The notes under the pieces: generated by a model | What the model saw: the letters and a program-made list of their open reading frames with translations, nothing else | What the model was told of the DNA's origin: nothing | The model's database searches: none | Shown: one piece after another, positions 37,237 through 47,539 of the stretch | Position numbering within the stretch: the stretch's first letter is position 1 | Layout: each line of letters starts with the position of its first letter | NCBI RefSeq assembly: GCF_002276045.1 | Contig: NZ_NQMR01000006.1 | Coordinates: 58,009-122,008, forward strand | Source: Pseudoalteromonas sp. NBT06-2 | GTDB lineage: Bacteria > Pseudomonadota > Gammaproteobacteria > Enterobacterales > Alteromonadaceae | Length of the DNA: 64,000 nucleotides | Direction of reading: 5' to 3' | Translations under genes and position numbers: made by a program

Positions 37237-38493
37237 TTGGATAAAAAAATAGAAAGATCTAAAAGCTTAATTGTTTTTAAAAAAGTGAGCTTTTTCGTTG
37301 TGATAGTGGTTATCAGTGTCGCTGCCTACGCTTTTTCATCAAATCAATCGGGCGGGCGCAGTCAAAATATAAATATCGAAAGCGTGACAATTAGCACTGT
37401 AAGCCAAGGTGCATTTATAGATGCGTTAAGCTTACGTGGTCAGGTAGTACCAAAAACAACGATTTACTTAGATTCTATCGCGGGTGGTCAGGTTGAGCAG
37501 CGCTTGGTTGAACAAGGTGACTTTGTTGAAAAAGGCCAACCTTTAGTGCGTTTAAGCAATACCAACTTACAACTAGATGTTATGAGTCGAGAAGCACAAG
37601 TAACAGAGCAACTTAACTTTTTACGTAATACACAAATGAATATGGCAACTAGCCGCTTAAATTTACGTCGCGACTTATTGGAAATCGAACTGCAAATATC
37701 ACATTTATCACGCCGTTTAAAACAATCAGAGCCTTTAGTTAAAAGTGGTGTATTAGCAAAAGATCGTTTAGATGAAATTAATCAAGACTTAACTTATTAC
37801 CAAGCACGAAAAGAGCTGACTTTAGAACGTCAACAGCAAGAAAACAGTATTCGTAAGGTGCAAATAGCACAATTGGAAGACAGCGCTAAAATGCTTGAGA
37901 AAAACTTACAATTTGCTCGTAATAACCTTGATAACTTATTGCTTAAAGCGCCTGTATCTGGGTATTTAAGCGAACTTGATGTAGAAATTGGTGAATCTAA
38001 AAATCGTGGTGCACGATTAGGGCAAATCGACATTCCTAACGAATACAAATTAGTTATAAGGCTTGATGAGTTTTATTTAAACCAAGTTCAGCGTGATATG
38101 GCTGTGCGTGTAGAACTAGAAACATCACACATAACAGCTAAAGTCAGCAAAATAGATAGTCGAGTGAGCCAATCGCAATTTCAAATTGAAGTTGACCTAC
38201 CAAAAGAGGTTGGCAGCATTAAACGTGGCCAAAGCATAAATGTTGAATTGATGTTAGGTGGCAATAAAGATAACGCATTATTACTTAACCGAGGTGCATT
38301 TTTTTCTAGCTCAGGCGGTAATTGGGTTTATGTAATGGAGCAGGGTAACGATAAAGCGGTTCGTCGTGATATTCGTCTTGGTAAAAAGAATCAACACTAC
38401 TTTGAAGTACTTGAGGGACTAATCGCGGGTGACAAGGTCATTACCTCAAGCTATGGAAATTTTGATAAAGCGCAACAGTTGCATATTGACTAG
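37237..38493 (+). CDS. MacA/HlyD-type periplasmic adaptor
   Basis: A 418-residue adaptor starting at TTG, with TTGGAG at good spacing and no better start in frame. It has one membrane anchor (about residues 14-32), lipoyl half-motifs (GGQVEQRLVEQGDFVEKGQPLV and LKAPVSGYLSELDVEIGES), a long coiled coil (about 110-220) and C-terminal barrel and membrane-proximal domains (GLIAGDKVITSSYGN). It would bridge the FtsX/MacB permeases encoded downstream to a TolC channel. It follows directly from the sigma-54 promoter. Confidence 0.9.
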   Translation: MDKKIERSKSLIVFKKVSFFVVIVVISVAAYAFSSNQSGGRSQNINIESVTISTVSQGAFIDALSLRGQVVPKTTIYLDSIAGGQVEQRLVEQGDFVEKGQPLVRLSNTNLQLDVMSREAQVTEQLNFLRNTQMNMATSRLNLRRDLLEIELQISHLSRRLKQSEPLVKSGVLAKDRLDEINQDLTYYQARKELTLERQQQENSIRKVQIAQLEDSAKMLEKNLQFARNNLDNLLLKAPVSGYLSELDVEIGESKNRGARLGQIDIPNEYKLVIRLDEFYLNQVQRDMAVRVELETSHITAKVSKIDSRVSQSQFQIEVDLPKEVGSIKRGQSINVELMLGGNKDNALLLNRGAFFSSSGGNWVYVMEQGNDKAVRRDIRLGKKNQHYFEVLEGLIAGDKVITSSYGNFDKAQQLHID

Positions 38494-38682
38494 AGGCTGT
38501 TTAACTTTCGAGATTGTTTTTGCAGCGAATTTAATAGCAATATTTATCTAGCCGTCATCAGTAAATCGTAACCATTAAATAGAAGTGCCAGATATTGAAA
38601 AATAATATATCAGGGCATTAATCCGATTGGTATGACTATCATACAAAAACTAAGAATAAAGCCAAATTAAGGAAGAGAAACT

Positions 38683-39411
38683 ATGATCAATTTAACAAAC
38701 TTAAGCCGTGTTTTTCGTACACAAGATATTAAAACAACAGCACTAAATAACATTAATTTAACCGTTAATGAAGGTGAGTTTGTGGCTGTTATGGGACCTT
38801 CAGGTTGTGGTAAATCTACCTTATTATCTATTCTAGGCATGTTAGATTCACCGACTTCTGGGCAGTATGAATTTACTGATAATGGTAACAGCCAAGATAT
38901 TTCTCAATATAGCGAAAAGAAATTAGCGCAATTGCGTAAAACGGCCATTGGCTTTGTATTTCAAAGCTTTAACTTAATTGATGAACTTACTGTTTATGAA
39001 AATGTTGAGCTGCCATTAATGTATTTAAAGGTATCAAAAGCGCAGCGTAAACAAAAAGTAGAGGCTATTTTGAAGCGAGTAGAGATAGATCATAGAGCCG
39101 ATCATTTTCCACAGCAACTATCTGGTGGTCAACAACAAAGAGTGGCAGTTGCACGGGCTTTAATTGCTGATCCTAAATTTATTTTAGCCGATGAACCAAC
39201 GGGCAACTTAGACTCGAAAAATGGTGATGAAGTCATGACCATGTTACGCGAACTTAATCGCGAAGGCACTACCGTTATTATGGTGACTCACTCAGAAAAA
39301 GAAGGTAACTATGCCGACCGTTTAGTACGCTTGCTTGATGGACAAGTGATGGTTGATAAAACAAATAGTTTACAGCAAAGCATAAAACCAGCTCAGGTTG
39401 AGGTTGCTTAG
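38683..39411 (+). CDS. ABC transporter ATP-binding protein (MacB/LolD type), copy 1
   Basis: A 242-residue ATPase with Walker A GPSGCGKS, signature LSGGQQQRVA and Walker B FILADEPTGNLDS. From the IGFVFQSFNL segment through DEPTGNLDSKNG the protein is identical to the ATPase at 44292, and long DNA stretches are also identical, whereas the N- and C-termini differ. This points to recent duplication or gene conversion. It would power the permease encoded immediately downstream. A gap of 190 bases after the adaptor gene may hold a second promoter. Confidence 0.95.
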   Translation: MINLTNLSRVFRTQDIKTTALNNINLTVNEGEFVAVMGPSGCGKSTLLSILGMLDSPTSGQYEFTDNGNSQDISQYSEKKLAQLRKTAIGFVFQSFNLIDELTVYENVELPLMYLKVSKAQRKQKVEAILKRVEIDHRADHFPQQLSGGQQQRVAVARALIADPKFILADEPTGNLDSKNGDEVMTMLRELNREGTTVIMVTHSEKEGNYADRLVRLLDGQVMVDKTNSLQQSIKPAQVEVA

Positions 39412-39412
39412 T

Positions 39413-41818
39413 ATGCTTTTCAATTATTTGAAGACTGCACTGCGGGCGATAAGAAAAGATCAGCAACATTTTTTTCTTAATTTAATCGGTTTTAGCATAG
39501 GTATTGCCGCGGCTATTTTAATGGCGCTATTTGCTCAGCATGAATTATCTTATGATAAACACCAGCCTGATAGTGAAAGAGTGTATCTTGCACACACAGA
39601 TTATACCGCAGTAGGGTTACAAACAATATCTATTAGTAGTTTTCGCCTTGCTGAAATAATCAAAAGTAATAGTCAGGTAGAGTCTATATTCAGACTTACT
39701 AATACCCAACTCATTGGTCAGGACTTGAGCAACGTAGTTGCAGTAGGTGGCGTTAATCACAGGTTAAATGATTTTTATATGGCATCGGCTAATATTCTTG
39801 ATTTTGTCAACTTAATAACACTTGCTGGCGACATCTCAAAAACATTATCACAGCCCAACCTATTGGCACTGAGTGAGCGAGAGGCTTTGCGTATATTTGG
39901 TGATATTAAAGTGATAGGTCAATCAGTAAATTATAATAAAAGCCAATACACCATAGGCGCTATCTTTGCCAATTTACCTGAAAACACTCACTTTAAGTTT
40001 GATAGCTTAATGAATATGCCAACCCAATTAATGCAGGAAGGTAACGGCTATGCCTATTACAAATTACACAAAGGTACAGACTTACCGAAGCTAACTAAGC
40101 TATTGATAACACAAAGCCACGCTATTCGTCCTTGGCAAGCAAAGCAAAACGTCAATATGGCATTAATTAACATGGAAGACTTACACCTTAAAAGTCATGA
40201 TCCTGCTGCAATGAAAAGCGGCGGTTCGTCAACAGTGCTGCAAATAAGCATAGGGTTAAGTGTTATTTTGATCATTATTGCCAGTATCAATTTTATTAAT
40301 TTAGCTATTGCCCAATCGTCAAAACGCGCTAAAGAAGTAGGAGTACGCAAAGTATTAGGAGCAAGTAAAACACAGCTTATAATACAGTTTTTAACAGAAT
40401 CATTTTTGGTGGTATTAGTTGCAGGTCTGATGGCTTTTGCGCTAGTTGAACTCACCTTACCTGACTTTAACCGTTTGATGGGCAGGGAGCTTTACCTAGA
40501 TTTTGGCGCTGTTTTTATTTGGGAGATAGTTGCTGTTATGCTCGCCGTAGGATTACTTTCTGGTTTATATCCAGCGGTGTTTATTTCATCTTTTAGCGCT
40601 AAACGTGTACTCAATGGTGATTTAGTTCGTGGTAGCACAGCAATTTTTGTTCGCAAATTAACACTCATTTTTCAAGCGGCTTTATCTATCAGTCTAATCA
40701 TAGCAGCAGTATTTTTATATAAGCAAATACAGCTAATTAATGCATTGGATGTCGGTTATGAAAAGTCATCAAGGTTAATCGTCAAATCTCTGCCGAGCGA
40801 GGCAATATATCAACAAGCGAACAATAGCTTATTCGCTGCGATTAAAGACTTACCCAGTGTTGAACAAGTAACAGCCTCTAATACCAATGTAACTGACGAT
40901 ATGGAATTTAATTTGAATTTCGTTTGGCCAAATGGCCAGAGGGTTGAGGGAATGCAACCGACTATTTCAACAGGTTACTATCCCATTGAAACGATGGGGC
41001 TAACATTACTTGCAGGCCGTGACTTTACCCCACAATTTAGTGGTGATTGGTATTACAGGACTGAAGATAAAACTCGTTACGTCAGTGTCATAGTAAGTCG
41101 CCGTATGGCTGAATTAGCAGGTTATCAAGATATTAACTCGGTTATAGGGTTAACGCTTACAGAGCAAATGCGCAATATGAAAGCTAAAGTGGTTGGTGTT
41201 ATCGAAAATGTCAAAATTGGCTCCGCACGGCAACAAGTATTACCTATGTCACTCAACTTAGGTTTTTTTGATGTCAGTGTGACCAGTGACCTGGTAATAA
41301 AAACGCGTGGTGCCGATATAGCTATATTGAGTAAGCAGTTAAAGCAACTAATAAGTAAGGATCTACATTTAAGTGATGTAGAGATTAGTCAATTAACAGA
41401 TGATTATGCTAATGCCCATAAAAATGAACACAGAGCATTAAATATGGTGACTATTTTTAGTTGTTTAACTATTTTTCTAATGTGTTTAGGCACTTTTGGT
41501 TTAGCTTCCTTTGCTACTTTGCGCAGACAAAAAGAAGTGGCGATGCGCAAAGTGCTAGGAGCATCGCGATTAAGCATAATGAACCTGCTTGCAAAAGAGT
41601 TTTTAGTTTTAGTGGTAATAAGCATTGTGATCGCTTTCCCACTCACTTACTGGTTAGTTGGCGATTGGTTAGCTAACTTTAATGACCGTATTGAACAAGA
41701 ATTTAGGGTGTATGTTTTAGCTGCCTTTAGTGTAGTCTCAATCACTTGGCTGACTGTCGCTAGCCTAGCGTTTAAAGCGGCCAGTACACGGCCTTCACTG
41801 ATTTTGCGTGATGAGTAA
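39413..41818 (+). CDS. MacB/FtsX-type ABC permease, copy 1
   Basis: An 801-residue permease. I place the start at ATG 39413, two bases after the ATPase stop and with AGGTTG upstream; a TTG 15 bases earlier is unlikely. Two MacB-like periplasmic domains alternate with FtsX-type segments: a first helix near 20-40, three near 280-400, one near 425-445, and the last three from about 670. The motifs KEVGVRKVLGASKTQLI and KEVAMRKVLGASRLSIM mark the two FtsX coupling helices. The last 95 residues closely match the next permease. Confidence 0.92.
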   Translation: MLFNYLKTALRAIRKDQQHFFLNLIGFSIGIAAAILMALFAQHELSYDKHQPDSERVYLAHTDYTAVGLQTISISSFRLAEIIKSNSQVESIFRLTNTQLIGQDLSNVVAVGGVNHRLNDFYMASANILDFVNLITLAGDISKTLSQPNLLALSEREALRIFGDIKVIGQSVNYNKSQYTIGAIFANLPENTHFKFDSLMNMPTQLMQEGNGYAYYKLHKGTDLPKLTKLLITQSHAIRPWQAKQNVNMALINMEDLHLKSHDPAAMKSGGSSTVLQISIGLSVILIIIASINFINLAIAQSSKRAKEVGVRKVLGASKTQLIIQFLTESFLVVLVAGLMAFALVELTLPDFNRLMGRELYLDFGAVFIWEIVAVMLAVGLLSGLYPAVFISSFSAKRVLNGDLVRGSTAIFVRKLTLIFQAALSISLIIAAVFLYKQIQLINALDVGYEKSSRLIVKSLPSEAIYQQANNSLFAAIKDLPSVEQVTASNTNVTDDMEFNLNFVWPNGQRVEGMQPTISTGYYPIETMGLTLLAGRDFTPQFSGDWYYRTEDKTRYVSVIVSRRMAELAGYQDINSVIGLTLTEQMRNMKAKVVGVIENVKIGSARQQVLPMSLNLGFFDVSVTSDLVIKTRGADIAILSKQLKQLISKDLHLSDVEISQLTDDYANAHKNEHRALNMVTIFSCLTIFLMCLGTFGLASFATLRRQKEVAMRKVLGASRLSIMNLLAKEFLVLVVISIVIAFPLTYWLVGDWLANFNDRIEQEFRVYVLAAFSVVSITWLTVASLAFKAASTRPSLILRDE

Positions 41819-41856
41819 AAGTTAATTTATACCCAGAGAATAAGGTTACAAGCATT

Positions 41857-44259
41857 ATGTTTATCCACCATTTGAGTACAGCACTGCGTATTTTTAATCA
41901 CTACAAACTCAATAGTGCTCTTAATGTACTTGGCTTGAGTATTGGCCTAGGGGCGGCGATATTGGTGGGCTTATTTGCCCATTATGAGCAGTCTTTTGAT
42001 TTACACCAGCCAGATCATCAACGGGTGTATCGCTTGCAGGTTGATGTGAATGTACCGGGCTTAAAAGAAGTTCCACTTACGCAAATCAGTGTGGCACAAA
42101 CGCTCACTGAGCGGGCCGACGTTGAGTCGCTATTTTATCTCACCGACGTGATAGACAGCGATTACATGAGCGATCAAGTTAAAGTGGATGGGCAAATTCT
42201 CAGGCTTCGTAATATCTATGGAGCCTCTGACAATATATTGCAATTCATTAAGTTAAACATTTTACATGGCGATATAGCTACGGCGTTAAGCTTACCCAAT
42301 CACATGGCATTGAGTCGCAGTGAGGCAACGCGTTTGTTTGGCAAGACACCTGCCCTTGGTAAGCAACTTGATATTGATGGCGAGCGTTTCACCGTCGCGG
42401 CGGTTTTTGCCGACTTACCCAACAACAGCCATTTTTTATTTCATAATTTAGTGTCTCTTGATTTAGCTAAACCTGAGTATCAAGGAGCGAGCTATATTTA
42501 CGCCAAAGTTCATAAAAATGCCGATATCGAAGACATAGAGCAGCAACTGGCACAGACATTGATCCGCCAATTTAACATTAAAAACAGCCAGTTGTTTTAT
42601 CGTTTGGTGTTAATGAAAGACATATACTTTAATGCCCATTCACCGTTTGAGTTAAAGCCCGGTGGCTCGCCATTGCTAGTGACATTAAGCCTCGTATTGT
42701 GTGTGTTATTGGTGGCCATCGCGCTGGCTAATTACATTAATTTGGTGGTGTCGCAATTATTATTGAGAGTAAAAGAGCTGGCCATTCGCAAATCGCTTGG
42801 AGCCAGTCAATGGCAACTGATCAGCCAGTTTTTACTCGAAGCTTGGTTAATGATGGTATTTGCGGCACTGCTGAGTGTGTGTTGGGTCGAATTATTGGCC
42901 CCCGCTCTGGGTGATTTATCAGGGCGGCCTATTGAACTGTATTGGCAAAGCCAAACAATGCTGCTGTTTGTATCGGCTGTGTTAGTACTTGGTAGCTTAG
43001 CAGGTATGTACCCCGCTTATTTAGTTGCGCGTGCACCTTTAAAAATGCTTTTACAAGGGTGCTTGGCTAACAGTGGGCTGATCCGCAAAGCGCTGCTGAT
43101 CTTTCAATCGGCCATGGCGGTAACATTAATTGCCGGCTGCATACTGTGTTTGCAACAGTTGGCATTATTGCAAAGCCTACCGGTAGGGTATCAAAGTCAA
43201 GGCCGAGTGGTTGTTAAAAACCTCAGTAGCGCCCAAATGATGGTAAAAGCACACCCTATACTTGATCAGATCCGTAAACTCAACGGGGTGGTGCAAGTGA
43301 CAACCACAGACACCGACTTAACCGACTCTTTTATGGAAAGCTTTTATTTTCGCTGGCCAAATGGTTATGAAGAGTCGCACTTCTTACCAACCATTGGCAC
43401 CGGGTTTAACGCGGTAGACAGTTTAGGGTTAACCTTAGTATCAGGGCGCGATTTCTCACCTGAGTATCAAAGTGATTGGTTGCACTTTACCACGGCGAAT
43501 AAAACAGACGATGCGCCTCAAGCTATGGCAATTATGGTAACTGAAAATATGGCCAAACGAGCAGGGTATCAAAACCCAAATGAAGTGGTTGGTTTAACGC
43601 TTACCAGTGTGTATAGCAATGTAACGGCGACCATTGTGGGGGTGGTTAACGATCTCAAATTAGGCTCGGCAAAAGATGAATGGTTGCCCTTGTCTTTTTC
43701 ATGTGGGTACAGCTCACAGTCAAGGGTTGATTTGGTGATTAACACCCACCTACCCGCTATACACGCATTGTACTCACCTCTCAGTAACTTACTGGCAGAG
43801 TTTAAGTTAACCACTGAACCTGAATTTAGCCTAATGGCTGAAGATCAAGCCAATATGTACCGGGTTGAGCAAACCATTATGCAGTTGCTGTACTATTTTG
43901 CCTTGCTTGCCATTGTGTTGTCTTGTTTAGGGTTGTTTGGTTTGGCTTCTTTTTCAACCATCAGAAGGCAAAAAGAAGTGGCGATGCGCAAAGTACTCGG
44001 TGCCTCACGTATATCTATTATTAATTTGCTGTCAAAAGAGTTTTTGGGTTTGGTGCTTATTAGTATCGCCTTTGCCTTCCCGATAACTTATTGGCTAGTG
44101 GGCGACTGGCTAGCAGGCTTTAACGAACGTGTAGAGCAAAGCGTTTGGGTTTACCTGCTCGCCGCTTTAGTGGTGGCGGCTATTACGTGGTTGACCGTAG
44201 CAAGCTTGGCCTTTAAAGCAGCAAGCACTCGTCCTTCACTTATATTACGCGATGAATAA
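41857..44259 (+). CDS. MacB/FtsX-type ABC permease, copy 2
   Basis: An 800-residue permease with the same two-repeat layout. Its coupling helices read KELAIRKSLGASQWQLI and KEVAMRKVLGASRISII, and its last residues (AASTRPSLILRDE) are identical to those of copy 1. The gene is visibly richer in G and C in third positions than its neighbours, which suggests a separate origin. No adaptor or ATPase is adjacent other than those shared by the operon. It could pair with copy 1 as a heterodimer or act as an alternative permease. Confidence 0.9.
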   Translation: MFIHHLSTALRIFNHYKLNSALNVLGLSIGLGAAILVGLFAHYEQSFDLHQPDHQRVYRLQVDVNVPGLKEVPLTQISVAQTLTERADVESLFYLTDVIDSDYMSDQVKVDGQILRLRNIYGASDNILQFIKLNILHGDIATALSLPNHMALSRSEATRLFGKTPALGKQLDIDGERFTVAAVFADLPNNSHFLFHNLVSLDLAKPEYQGASYIYAKVHKNADIEDIEQQLAQTLIRQFNIKNSQLFYRLVLMKDIYFNAHSPFELKPGGSPLLVTLSLVLCVLLVAIALANYINLVVSQLLLRVKELAIRKSLGASQWQLISQFLLEAWLMMVFAALLSVCWVELLAPALGDLSGRPIELYWQSQTMLLFVSAVLVLGSLAGMYPAYLVARAPLKMLLQGCLANSGLIRKALLIFQSAMAVTLIAGCILCLQQLALLQSLPVGYQSQGRVVVKNLSSAQMMVKAHPILDQIRKLNGVVQVTTTDTDLTDSFMESFYFRWPNGYEESHFLPTIGTGFNAVDSLGLTLVSGRDFSPEYQSDWLHFTTANKTDDAPQAMAIMVTENMAKRAGYQNPNEVVGLTLTSVYSNVTATIVGVVNDLKLGSAKDEWLPLSFSCGYSSQSRVDLVINTHLPAIHALYSPLSNLLAEFKLTTEPEFSLMAEDQANMYRVEQTIMQLLYYFALLAIVLSCLGLFGLASFSTIRRQKEVAMRKVLGASRISIINLLSKEFLGLVLISIAFAFPITYWLVGDWLAGFNERVEQSVWVYLLAALVVAAITWLTVASLAFKAASTRPSLILRDE

Positions 44260-44291
44260 TATTTATATAAAAATAATAAAGGAATTAAATA

Positions 44292-44987
44292 ATGATTAAA
44301 TTAACGCAACTATCTCGTGTATTTCGTACTCAAGATGTAGAAACAACAGCGCTTAATAATATTAATTTATCGGTAGAACAAGGTGAGTTTTTAGCTATTA
44401 TGGGGCCATCGGGTTGTGGTAAATCTACCTTGTTATCTATTTTAGGCATGTTAGATTCGCCGACTTCTGGGCAGTATGAATTTACTGATAATGGTAATAA
44501 CAAAGACATTTCTCAATATAGCGAAAAGAAATTAGCGCAATTGCGTAAAACCACCATAGGGTTTGTATTTCAAAGTTTTAACTTAATTGATGAACTCACT
44601 GTTTATGAAAATGTTGAATTACCTTTAATGTATTTAAAAGTATCAAAAGCACAACGTAAACAAAAAGTAGAGGCTATTTTGAAGCGAGTAGAGATAGATC
44701 ACAGAGCCGATCACTTTCCGCAACAATTATCTGGTGGTCAGCAACAACGTGTAGCTGTTGCTCGTGCTTTAATTGCTGATCCTAAATTTATATTAGCCGA
44801 TGAACCAACAGGTAATTTAGATTCTAAAAATGGCGAAGAAGTAATGAATATGCTCAAAGAGTTAAACGCCCAAGGTACGACTGTGATCATGGTGACGCAC
44901 TCTGAAAAAGATGCCCAATATGCCAGCAGAACGGTACGTTTATTAGATGGTCACATCATGCTAGATAAAGCACAGCAAGTATTGTAA
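44292..44987 (+). CDS. ABC transporter ATP-binding protein (MacB/LolD type), copy 2
   Basis: A 231-residue ATPase with the same Walker A, signature and Walker B motifs as copy 1 at 38683, and a central segment of about 100 residues with no differences. AAAGGAATTAAAT supplies the ribosome-binding site. It is followed after 19 bases by a third permease. The near-identity in the middle with divergent ends is the pattern expected of gene conversion. Confidence 0.95.
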   Translation: MIKLTQLSRVFRTQDVETTALNNINLSVEQGEFLAIMGPSGCGKSTLLSILGMLDSPTSGQYEFTDNGNNKDISQYSEKKLAQLRKTTIGFVFQSFNLIDELTVYENVELPLMYLKVSKAQRKQKVEAILKRVEIDHRADHFPQQLSGGQQQRVAVARALIADPKFILADEPTGNLDSKNGEEVMNMLKELNAQGTTVIMVTHSEKDAQYASRTVRLLDGHIMLDKAQQVL

Positions 44988-45006
44988 TCAACAGAGATTG
45001 CTTAAA

Positions 45007-47412
45007 ATGATCATATCTTATTTAAAAATGGCTTTTCGGAGTTTTGGAAAGCACAAGCTACATACAACATTAAACATATTAGGTTTAAGCATTGGTTTAG
45101 CGGCTTCAATTTTAGTGGCGCTTTATGCGATACATGAAAGTGGTTATGATCATTTTCAACCTAATGCTAACAATACTTATCGTATGGTATTTCATGATAA
45201 CCAAAGCGGTAATGAATACCTGTTAAGTACGCCAAAAGCTTACGATAAAATCAAAAAAACATCAGGTGTTGAAGCTGTTTTTTATTTACTGAAAACTAAA
45301 ATGTTTACTGACGATAAAATTAAACTAGAAGAGCAATATCATCAGTTATCTGCTAATTATGCTGTTACTGATAATATTCGAGATTTCATTGCTTTAAATG
45401 TCATTTCAGGAGATTTAAAGCAAAGTTTAACGCAGCCTAATTACATTGCTTTATCGCACAGTGAAGCACTTAAATTATTTGGTGACATTAATGTCGTTGG
45501 GCAAACTTTATTAAGAGCCAAGACGAATAAGCGTTTAACCATTGGTGCTGTTTTTGAAGACTTAAGTGCCAATAGTCATTTTCAATTTTCATCACTCACT
45601 TCTTTTGCACCTTATAAAAATGTAAGAGGTAATGTGGTTCATGCTTATGTGAGAGCGAGTGAAAATGCAGATGTCAGTAATGTGGCGAGTAGCATTACTA
45701 AGTTGATAGCTGATATATGGCAGTGGCGAGATAATTACTATTATTTACAACCGCTAAAGTCGATTCATCTGGGGGCTAATTTCAACAATGATATGAAACC
45801 TGGCGGCTCAGAAAAAACGGTCACAATCAGCATCATGTTGAGCCTGCTGCTGTTACTGATCTCTTGTTTTAATTATATCAATATGAGCATCGCTCAAGCG
45901 GGTGCTCGTGCTAAAGAGGTTGGTGTACGTAAGGTATTAGGTGCTAATAAACTTCAGCTTATTTTACAATTCTTGGCGGAATCGATTATTGTTGTTTTAT
46001 TTGCAACTTTATTTGCAACTTTAATTGCTTGTGCCTTGGTTGAGGTATTTTTACCAAGCTTTAATCAGTTGGTGGGTCGTGAAATATTGATGAACGGTTG
46101 GTTGCAGTTTTTATTGCCAATTTCTATTGGTGTGCTTTTTATTGGCATATTATCAGGTTTGTATCCTGCATTGTTTATCGCTTCATTTAATGTGAAACGT
46201 GTTTTAAGTGGTGATTTTAAGCGAGGAAAAACAGCAACCAGAGTACGTAAATCACTTATGGTGTGTCAGTGTGCTTTATCTATTAGTTTAATAATTGCTG
46301 TATTGAGTTTAAGTCAGCAATTGAATCTATTAAATAACTTACCGGTTAACTATCAAAAGTCGCAACGCTTAGTAATTACTGATGCGCCAAGTAATAAATT
46401 ATACGACATTAATGATTTAAGTATTTATCAATCCTTACTTAATCTGCCTAGCGTTTCGGTGGTTACGCCTTCCGACTTTTATTTAACTGACAGCAGCAAT
46501 GCTGGGTTTTTCATTGATTCTATTGCAGGTGTTGAGAGCTCAAATACGAGTATGGCTTATGGTGGTGTTGGTTTTGATGCTGTAGCTGCATTAGGTTTAG
46601 AGTTAATAGCAGGTAGAGATTTTTCAACACAATACCAATCTGATTGGTATAATCGAGAGGCTTTAACTGCTTCGATAATTATTCCTGAGTCGAGTTTAAA
46701 ACTCACTGGTTATGCCACAGCTGATGAGGCAATAGGTAAAACTTGGATCTTTTCTGCGGGCCCTGCTGCTAAAGTATCAGGGAAAATAGTTGGTGTGATT
46801 AAAGATGTAAAAGTCGGTTCAGTTAGGCATACAGGAGCGCCTTTAGTATTTGTTTGTGGATTACCGATAGGTGGTGTTTATTCACTTGTAATTAAAACCA
46901 ATGAACCAATAACTTTCGAAGTGAAAGCTGATATTGCCAATTTGGTTGGAGAAAAGCTCAATATGTCGCCTGTTGAAATACAAACTGTATCAGCTAATTA
47001 TGCAAAACTCTATTTTGAAGAATCTCGCTTGGTAAGTATGGTGACAGTTTTTTGTTATTTAGCGATATTTTTAACTTGTATCGGAATGTTTGGTTTAGCT
47101 GTGTTTTCAGCGCAACTGAGTAGTAAAGAAGTGGCTATTCGAAAGGTAATAGGCGCATCAAGTATCAGTATTATTACGTTATTAAGTAAAGAATCATTAG
47201 CCTTAGTTATTTTTGGTATCGTGATTGCTTTTCCATTGAGTTATTTTTTAATTGATAGCTGGCTTAATAATTTTAATGTGCGAATTACACAATCAGCACT
47301 GGTATATGTTGTTGCATCTCTGGCTGTTATGGCTGTTACTCAGTTAACTATATTTATGGTTGCTTATCGCACTGCCAATATAAGACCTGCCAGCGTATTA
47401 CGAAGTGAGTAA
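45007..47412 (+). CDS. MacB/FtsX-type ABC permease, copy 3
   Basis: An 801-residue permease. The ATG at 45007 is preferred over a TTG nine bases earlier. It has the two MacB/FtsX repeats, with coupling helices KEVGVRKVLGANKLQLI and KEVAIRKVIGASSISII. It is more diverged from copies 1 and 2 than they are from each other in the C-terminus, ending RPASVLRSE. It is the last gene of the sigma-54-controlled efflux locus. The substrate of the system is not evident; toxic peptides or envelope-active antibiotics are typical for the family. Confidence 0.92.
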   Translation: MIISYLKMAFRSFGKHKLHTTLNILGLSIGLAASILVALYAIHESGYDHFQPNANNTYRMVFHDNQSGNEYLLSTPKAYDKIKKTSGVEAVFYLLKTKMFTDDKIKLEEQYHQLSANYAVTDNIRDFIALNVISGDLKQSLTQPNYIALSHSEALKLFGDINVVGQTLLRAKTNKRLTIGAVFEDLSANSHFQFSSLTSFAPYKNVRGNVVHAYVRASENADVSNVASSITKLIADIWQWRDNYYYLQPLKSIHLGANFNNDMKPGGSEKTVTISIMLSLLLLLISCFNYINMSIAQAGARAKEVGVRKVLGANKLQLILQFLAESIIVVLFATLFATLIACALVEVFLPSFNQLVGREILMNGWLQFLLPISIGVLFIGILSGLYPALFIASFNVKRVLSGDFKRGKTATRVRKSLMVCQCALSISLIIAVLSLSQQLNLLNNLPVNYQKSQRLVITDAPSNKLYDINDLSIYQSLLNLPSVSVVTPSDFYLTDSSNAGFFIDSIAGVESSNTSMAYGGVGFDAVAALGLELIAGRDFSTQYQSDWYNREALTASIIIPESSLKLTGYATADEAIGKTWIFSAGPAAKVSGKIVGVIKDVKVGSVRHTGAPLVFVCGLPIGGVYSLVIKTNEPITFEVKADIANLVGEKLNMSPVEIQTVSANYAKLYFEESRLVSMVTVFCYLAIFLTCIGMFGLAVFSAQLSSKEVAIRKVIGASSISIITLLSKESLALVIFGIVIAFPLSYFLIDSWLNNFNVRITQSALVYVVASLAVMAVTQLTIFMVAYRTANIRPASVLRSE

Positions 47413-47511
47413 CGAGATACCTCTCTAAAAATATGATCGACTATAAAAATATCGCCGTTTTTATAATAGATCATTGTTATTTCAGTTAAGTTTTGTTTAA
47501 ATACACTTTTC

Positions 47512-47524
47512 TTTCGAATCGAAA
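47512..47524. promoter_or_regulatory. Candidate operator upstream of the DeoR-type gene
   Basis: TTTCG-AAT-CGAAA is a perfect dyad 15 bases before the ATG. DeoR-family regulators often bind TTTCG-containing sites, so autoregulation is plausible but inferred. Confidence 0.45.
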
Positions 47525-47539
47525 CTTAATTGTAGCCAA

